From: Rhizobium sp. ACO-34A
Lineage (GTDB): Bacteria > Pseudomonadota > Alphaproteobacteria > Rhizobiales > Rhizobiaceae
Assembly (NCBI GenBank): GCA_002600635.1
Contig: CP021374.1
Location: forward strand, 62,001-126,000
Reading direction: 5' to 3'
DNA length: 64,000 nt
Positions 59,675-64,000 of this stretch are shown piece by piece. A model generated the notes under the pieces. The model had not been told where the DNA came from and did not search any database. It worked only from the letters and a program-made list of their open reading frames with translations. Position numbers and translations under genes: made by a program. The number at the start of each line of letters is the position of its first letter. The stretch's first letter is position 1.

Positions 59675-59702
59675 TTGACGCAGGGGGAGGGCGCGATATT
59701 TT
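59675..59702 (+). promoter_or_regulatory. Sigma-70-type promoter of the molybdenum hydroxylase operon
   Basis: TTGACG (59675-59680, in the alphaproteobacterial context CTTGAC) and TATTTT (59697-59702) are 16 bases apart, about 60 bases before the cytochrome c start. Upstream, ATCGGC (59610-59615) pairs with GCCGAT (59620-59625) around CCCC just after the lyase stop, a probable short terminator. Confidence 0.6.
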
Positions 59703-59765
59703 AGAGCATGCGAGAGTGCGGAAATGCGCTGCTCGTTCCTCCCAAAAATAAGGATTGATGCACCC

Positions 59766-61064
59766 ATGCTCAAATCCGTCCTTTCCGTAATCGTTGCCCT
59801 CGCCATCGTTGTTCTGATCGGGTTCGGCATTTATGCCTACCATTCGCCGATTGCCACGATGTCCGCGGACGAACGCCCGAAGTTCGATGCCGCAACGATC
59901 GAAAAGGGACGTGTTCTCGCTGCTGCGGGATACTGTTCCACCTGTCATACCGCACAGGGCGGTGAGCCCTATGCCGGAAACTATCCGATCGAGACCGAGT
60001 TCGGCACGATCTACGCCTCCAACATCACGCCCGATCCGGAGACCGGCATCGGCACATGGTCGCCCGAGGCCTTCCGCCGCGCCATGCATGATGGCGTCAA
60101 TCGCCAGGGCAGCCATCTCCTCCCGGCCTTCCCCTTCGATCACTTCACCAAGATGACCGACGAGGATGTCGATGCGATCTACGCTTACATCATGGCCGAC
60201 ATTGCGCCGGTGAAGGAAGAGACGAAGGAAAACTCCATTCCCTTCCCGCTCAACCAGCGTATCCTGCAGGCTGGCTGGAAGCTGCTCTTCGTCAATTTCG
60301 GCCGCTATGAGCATGATCCCGCCAAATCGGACCAGTGGAACCGCGGCGCCTATCTCGCAGAGGGTGTTTCTCACTGTGGAGCCTGTCATACGCCCCGCAA
60401 CGCGGTGGGTGCTGAAATGAAGACGGCCGAATATGCTGGCGCTTCGATCGACAAGTGGCTTGCGCCGGCACTGACTGCCGCCAACCCCTCCGCCGTGCCG
60501 TGGGGTGCTGCCGAGTTCACACAATATCTCGAAACCGGTTCCGGCACCTATCACGGCATTGCGGCAGGCCCGATGGGCCCCGTGGTGCATGCCGGTCTCA
60601 GGGAATTGCCGAAGAGCGATCTCGAAGCGATCGGTGCCTATCTTGGCGATGTTGTGGGCGCACCGGACAGCGATCCGGCCCAGAACCCGATCGTACAGGC
60701 GAGCCTCGAGGCGGGGCGGCCCGATCCTACCTATCGCAAGGATCTCGGCGAACGCCTTTATGCGACTGCCTGTGCTTCCTGTCATTACAACGCCACCAGC
60801 GTGATCGAGGGTCGCCCCGATCTGGCGATCAATTCGGCCACCCGGCTCGGCGATCCGACCAACCTCATCCATGTCATCCTCGACGGCGTGAATGCCGTGA
60901 ATGGAACCAAGGGTGTGGTGATGCCTGCCTTCCGCAATGCGCTCTCCGATGAGGAAATCGCGGCCATTGCCGGCTATCTGCGTGACAAGCGCACCGATCT
61001 CGCCCCGTGGCCGGATCTTGCGCGCAAGGTCGCCGATATCCGAGCCGAAGCTGTCACGAATTGA
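59766..61064 (+). CDS. Membrane-anchored triheme cytochrome c
   Basis: The protein has 432 residues from the ATG at 59766, with AAGGA 10 bases upstream. An N-terminal hydrophobic helix (about 4-24) serves as membrane anchor or signal. Three CxxCH haem sites are seen: CSTCH (57-61), CGACH (204-208) and CASCH (336-340). This is the layout of the cytochrome subunit of alcohol/aldehyde dehydrogenases and periplasmic molybdenum hydroxylases. It passes electrons from the hydroxylase to the respiratory chain. It is the first gene of a three-gene operon. Confidence 0.93.
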   Translation: MLKSVLSVIVALAIVVLIGFGIYAYHSPIATMSADERPKFDAATIEKGRVLAAAGYCSTCHTAQGGEPYAGNYPIETEFGTIYASNITPDPETGIGTWSPEAFRRAMHDGVNRQGSHLLPAFPFDHFTKMTDEDVDAIYAYIMADIAPVKEETKENSIPFPLNQRILQAGWKLLFVNFGRYEHDPAKSDQWNRGAYLAEGVSHCGACHTPRNAVGAEMKTAEYAGASIDKWLAPALTAANPSAVPWGAAEFTQYLETGSGTYHGIAAGPMGPVVHAGLRELPKSDLEAIGAYLGDVVGAPDSDPAQNPIVQASLEAGRPDPTYRKDLGERLYATACASCHYNATSVIEGRPDLAINSATRLGDPTNLIHVILDGVNAVNGTKGVVMPAFRNALSDEEIAAIAGYLRDKRTDLAPWPDLARKVADIRAEAVTN

Positions 61065-61077
61065 CGAGGACATGACT

Positions 61078-61551
61078 ATGATCGAGTTCACCATCAACGG
61101 CCGCGCCGTCAAGATCGACGTGGAACCTGATACTCCGCTGCTATGGGTCATTCGTGACGAAGCCGGTCTGACCGGCACCAAATACGGCTGCGGCATCGGC
61201 ATGTGCGGTGCCTGTACCGTCCATGTCGGCGGGCGCGCCACGCGCTCCTGCATCACCGCTGTCCAGGACGTGGCCGGCGCGGATGTCACCACCATCGAAG
61301 GCCTCGACAGCGAGGGCAATCACCCCGTCCAGCAGGCCTGGCGTCACCTGCGGGTGCCGCAATGCGGCTACTGCCAGTCCGGCCAGATCATGCAGGCGGC
61401 GGCTTTTCTGAAGGATATTCCCAGTCCCACCGACGACGACATCGATGCCGTCATGACCGGCAATCTCTGTCGTTGCATGACCTATGGTCGTATTCGCGAG
61501 GCTGTGCGCGAAGCGGCAGCCGCAATGAGAGGGGAGACCGTCAATGGCTGA
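61078..61551 (+). CDS. Two [2Fe-2S] cluster subunit of a molybdenum hydroxylase
   Basis: The protein has 157 residues from the ATG at 61078, preferred to 61072 because GAGGA then has 7 bases of spacing. The plant-type ferredoxin cluster uses Cys38, 43, 46 and 58 (GCGIGMCGAC). The second cluster uses Cys96, 99, 131 and 133 (CGYCQSGQ and NLCRCMTYGRI). It matches the small subunit of isoquinoline 1-oxidoreductase and nicotinate/aldehyde dehydrogenases. It lacks a signal peptide and probably crosses with the Tat-signal large subunit. It overlaps the large-subunit gene by 8 bases. Confidence 0.94.
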   Translation: MIEFTINGRAVKIDVEPDTPLLWVIRDEAGLTGTKYGCGIGMCGACTVHVGGRATRSCITAVQDVAGADVTTIEGLDSEGNHPVQQAWRHLRVPQCGYCQSGQIMQAAAFLKDIPSPTDDDIDAVMTGNLCRCMTYGRIREAVREAAAAMRGETVNG

Positions 61552-63862
61552 TACCATCCGTTTTTCCCTTCCCAAGGGCAAGGGACCTCAGCTCAACCGC
61601 CGTGGCTTCCTGATTTCCATGTGCGCGGCCGGCGCCGTATTCGGCTTCCCGCGCGGAGGCCTTGCGGCCATGAATCCGCAGGCCGTGGATGGCCTGCCTG
61701 TCGAGGCGGCCGGCGCGCGCTATGAACCTTCGATCTGGTACTGGATCGATGCCGGGGGCAAGGTCAACGTCAATATCATCCGCGCCGAGATGGGTCAGCA
61801 TGTCGGCACCGCGATTGCCCGCATCCTTGCCGATGAACTCGGCGCGAAATGGGATGACGTGCATATCGAGCATGTCGATACTGATGCGAAATGGGGCCTC
61901 ATGGTCACCGGCGGCAGCTGGTCCGTCTGGCAGAGCTGGCCGGTCTATCGACAGGCCGGTGCCGCGGGGCGCGTGGCGCTATCCGAAAAGGCGGCGGAAC
62001 TCTGGGGCATCCCCGCATCGGACATCAAGGTGACCGATGGCGTTGTCTCCGGTGGCGGGAATTCCGCCACGTTCGGAGAACTGGTGGCGCAGGGCATAAC
62101 CCGGAGCTTCACCGAGGACGAGCTCAAGGCGCTACCGCTCAAGCCCCATTCCGAGCTGACCATGGTCGGCAAGGATGTGACCGCGCTCGACATTGCCGGC
62201 AAGACGACGGGCAAGGCGATCTTCGGCATCGACGCCAAGGTCGAAGGCATGGTCTATGCCGCGCCGCTTTTGCCGCCGACGCGTTATGGCTCCGAAATCG
62301 TCAGCATCGATGACAGTGCTGCAAAGTCCGTCAAGGGCTACCAGCAGACGATCAGGCTCGACGATCCCTCGGGAACCGTTCCGGGCTGGGCCATGGTGAT
62401 CGCGGCCAGTTATTGGGCCGCCTGCAAGGCGTCCGAACTTGTGAAGGTCGAGTGGAAGGCCGGCGAAACCGCCAAGGTGAGCGAAGCCGATATTCAGGAC
62501 CACGCCCGCAAGCTGATCGCGGATGAAAGTAACGGGGCGATGCTTGACACCGGTGACACCAATGTCGATCCGGTCTTCGCCAAGGCTGCCGATACGATCG
62601 AGGCCGAATATACCACGGCCACGGTGCTGCACTTCCAGCTCGAACCGCTCAACGCGCTTGCGTTCCAGAACCCGGAGGGTGTGTGGGAAATCCACACCGG
62701 AAACCAGTGGCAGTCGCTTGCGCTGCCCTGGCTGCAGAAGGCTCTCGGGGTGGATGAAAACGGAGTCATCATGCGCAGTTACCTGCTCGGCGGCGGCTTC
62801 GGCCGGCGATTGAACGGCGACTATGCGGTGCCGGTGGCGCTCGCTTCCAAGGCGCTCGGCGGCAAGCCGGTGAAGATGGTCATGATGCGGCCGCAGGACG
62901 TGTTGTTCGACAGCCCTCGTTCGCCGTCGGTGCAGAAACTGCGCATGGCATTCGACGAGAATAGGAATGTCATTGCCATGGATACGGCAGTCGCGGCGGG
63001 ATGGCCGACCAAGGTGATGATCCCGGGCTTCATGCCGAAGGGTGTCAATGGGGAGGCCTACGATCCCTTCGCCAGCGACGGCGGTGACCATTGGTATTCG
63101 GTGGGGGCGCAGCGACTGCGGGCGATTTCCAACGATCTGGCGGAAAGCACCTTCCGTCCGGGCTGGCTGCGTTCGGTGTCCCCGGGCTGGATCAACTGGT
63201 CGGTGGAAAGCTTCATGCACGAGGCTGCGGTAAAGGCCGGCAAGGACCCGCTGCAGTTCCGCCTCGACCTCCTGAAGGCCGAGGGACGTAACGCCGGCAC
63301 TGCGCCGGATTCCGTCGGTGGCGCTTCGCGGCAGGCGCATGTGCTTTCCCGCGTCGCGGAACTCTCGGGCTATGGCAAGACCACACTCCCGGCTGACACC
63401 GCAATCGGGCTTGCCACGACCTACGGGCAGGCGCGCTCCATGCCGACTTGGGTCGGCGGAGCCGTGCAGGTCCATGTCGACCGCAAGACCGGTCACATCG
63501 ACGTGCAAAAGATCTGGCTGGTGGTGGATTGCGGCATTGCCGTCGATCCCGATGGCGCCCGCGCCCAGTGCGAGGGTTCGGCCCTGTGGGGCCTTTCCAT
63601 GGCGCTCTACGAGGGTACGGAGTTCGAGAACGGGCAGGTGCGTGACAGCAATCTCGACACCTACACGCCGCTGCGCATGATCGATACGCCGGAACTGGTG
63701 GTGGAGATCGTCGAAAGCACCGAAGTGCCGGTTGGTCTTGGCGAACCGGGAACGACGGTCGTCGCACCAGCTATCGGCAATGCGATCTTCGAGGCGGTCG
63801 GCGTGCGCCTGCGCCATCTTCCCATCACTCCCGAGGCAGTGCTTGCGGCACTGAAGGGCTAA
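61544..63862 (+). CDS. Molybdopterin-binding large subunit of a periplasmic hydroxylase (IorB/aldehyde dehydrogenase type)
   Basis: The protein has 772 residues. A Tat signal (NRRGFL, Arg19-Arg20, then a hydrophobic AAGAVFGF stretch) shows export in folded form. Cofactor segments include LGGGFGRRLNGDYAVPVA, and a GLGEPGT segment near the C-terminus contains the catalytic Glu of the xanthine oxidase family. Such enzymes hydroxylate N-heterocycles or oxidise aldehydes with water-derived oxygen. With the triheme cytochrome it forms a complete respiratory-linked enzyme. The substrate cannot be told from sequence. No XdhC-type maturation gene is seen in the window. Confidence 0.93.
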   Translation: MADTIRFSLPKGKGPQLNRRGFLISMCAAGAVFGFPRGGLAAMNPQAVDGLPVEAAGARYEPSIWYWIDAGGKVNVNIIRAEMGQHVGTAIARILADELGAKWDDVHIEHVDTDAKWGLMVTGGSWSVWQSWPVYRQAGAAGRVALSEKAAELWGIPASDIKVTDGVVSGGGNSATFGELVAQGITRSFTEDELKALPLKPHSELTMVGKDVTALDIAGKTTGKAIFGIDAKVEGMVYAAPLLPPTRYGSEIVSIDDSAAKSVKGYQQTIRLDDPSGTVPGWAMVIAASYWAACKASELVKVEWKAGETAKVSEADIQDHARKLIADESNGAMLDTGDTNVDPVFAKAADTIEAEYTTATVLHFQLEPLNALAFQNPEGVWEIHTGNQWQSLALPWLQKALGVDENGVIMRSYLLGGGFGRRLNGDYAVPVALASKALGGKPVKMVMMRPQDVLFDSPRSPSVQKLRMAFDENRNVIAMDTAVAAGWPTKVMIPGFMPKGVNGEAYDPFASDGGDHWYSVGAQRLRAISNDLAESTFRPGWLRSVSPGWINWSVESFMHEAAVKAGKDPLQFRLDLLKAEGRNAGTAPDSVGGASRQAHVLSRVAELSGYGKTTLPADTAIGLATTYGQARSMPTWVGGAVQVHVDRKTGHIDVQKIWLVVDCGIAVDPDGARAQCEGSALWGLSMALYEGTEFENGQVRDSNLDTYTPLRMIDTPELVVEIVESTEVPVGLGEPGTTVVAPAIGNAIFEAVGVRLRHLPITPEAVLAALKG

Positions 63863-63868
63863 TGCAAG

Positions 63869-63897
63869 ACGCCGCCGGACTTCTGGTCCGGCGGCGT
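63869..63897. terminator. Terminator hairpin after the molybdenum hydroxylase operon
   Basis: ACGCCGCCGGAC (63869-63880) pairs perfectly with GTCCGGCGGCGT (63886-63897) around TTCTG, 7 bases past the stop. It may serve both this operon and the convergent gene that ends at 63924. Confidence 0.75.
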
Positions 63898-63923
63898 TCC
63901 AATCCTGTCTGTTGTTTCCAATT

Positions 63924-64000
63924 TCAGTCTTGCGCGGTCAGTGCGGTGTAGATTTCCGGGCGGCGATGAAGGCGGAAATTGAAGATGTTGGCGCGGATCT
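63924..64000 (-). CDS. C-terminal end of an unidentified protein (rest outside window)
   Basis: On the minus strand an open frame enters from the right edge and ends in TGA at 63926-63924. The last residues read IFNFRLHRRPEIYTALTAQD. Codon use and the convergent position after a terminator support a real gene. Only about 25 residues are visible and I do not recognise the family. Confidence 0.5.
   Translation of the reverse strand, partial: IRANIFNFRLHRRPEIYTALTAQD

Overview
The window is about 60 percent GC, gene-dense, and reads as a Rhizobiaceae (Hyphomicrobiales, Alphaproteobacteria) accessory or catabolic region. This rests on a rhaRSTPQUK operon divergent from rhaD-rhaI in the order known from Rhizobium leguminosarum, an intergenic double-palindrome element of the RIME type, many ABC importers each with its own local regulator, and Agrobacterium/Rhizobium-like protein sequences. 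I saw no rRNA, tRNA, phage genes, insertion sequences or CRISPR array.

Layout. (1) 1-1337: tail of a TIM-barrel aldolase-like gene and a SorC regulator. (2) 1358-11276: a locus for an amino acid or N-substituted amino acid. It holds a polar amino acid ABC importer, two FAD oxidoreductases, an aspartase/fumarase-family lyase, a Rid protein and a DeoR regulator, with a divergent IclR regulator. (3) 11333-21372: a second amine/peptide locus with an oligopeptide-type importer (OppA-B-C and a fused two-domain ATPase), two more FAD oxidoreductases, an SDR, a cupin and a MarR regulator. Related palindromic operators precede both marR and the ATPase gene. (4) 21626-32634: complete L-rhamnose uptake and catabolism with paired RhaR operator candidates in the rhaD/rhaR gap. 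(5) 32755-34782: an omega-amino acid:pyruvate aminotransferase and a divergent XRE-cupin regulator. (6) 34806-43678: a LacI-controlled sugar ABC importer with an intracellular GH127 beta-L-arabinofuranosidase and a proline-iminopeptidase-like hydrolase, suggesting use of arabinosylated plant (hydroxy)proline-rich glycoproteins. (7) 43738-46603: a KdgK-like kinase, a RES-Xre toxin-antitoxin pair and a hydratase-family enzyme. (8) 46748-55949: a 2303-residue protein made almost wholly of 287 in-register octapeptides rich in Ser/Thr, directly downstream of a GT41 (SPINDLY/OGT-like) glycosyltransferase. (9) 56166-59605: a PhnD-like protein without signal peptide, a membrane desaturase and a histidine-ammonia-lyase-fold protein lacking the Ala-Ser-Gly triad that makes the MIO cofactor. 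(10) 59766-63862: a periplasmic molybdenum hydroxylase with a triheme cytochrome c.

The best candidates for undescribed biology are the GT41 plus octapeptide-repeat pair and the cluster around the MIO-less lyase. The most useful regulatory observations are the MarR, LacI, RhaR and toxin-antitoxin operator candidates, which can be read directly as inverted repeats.
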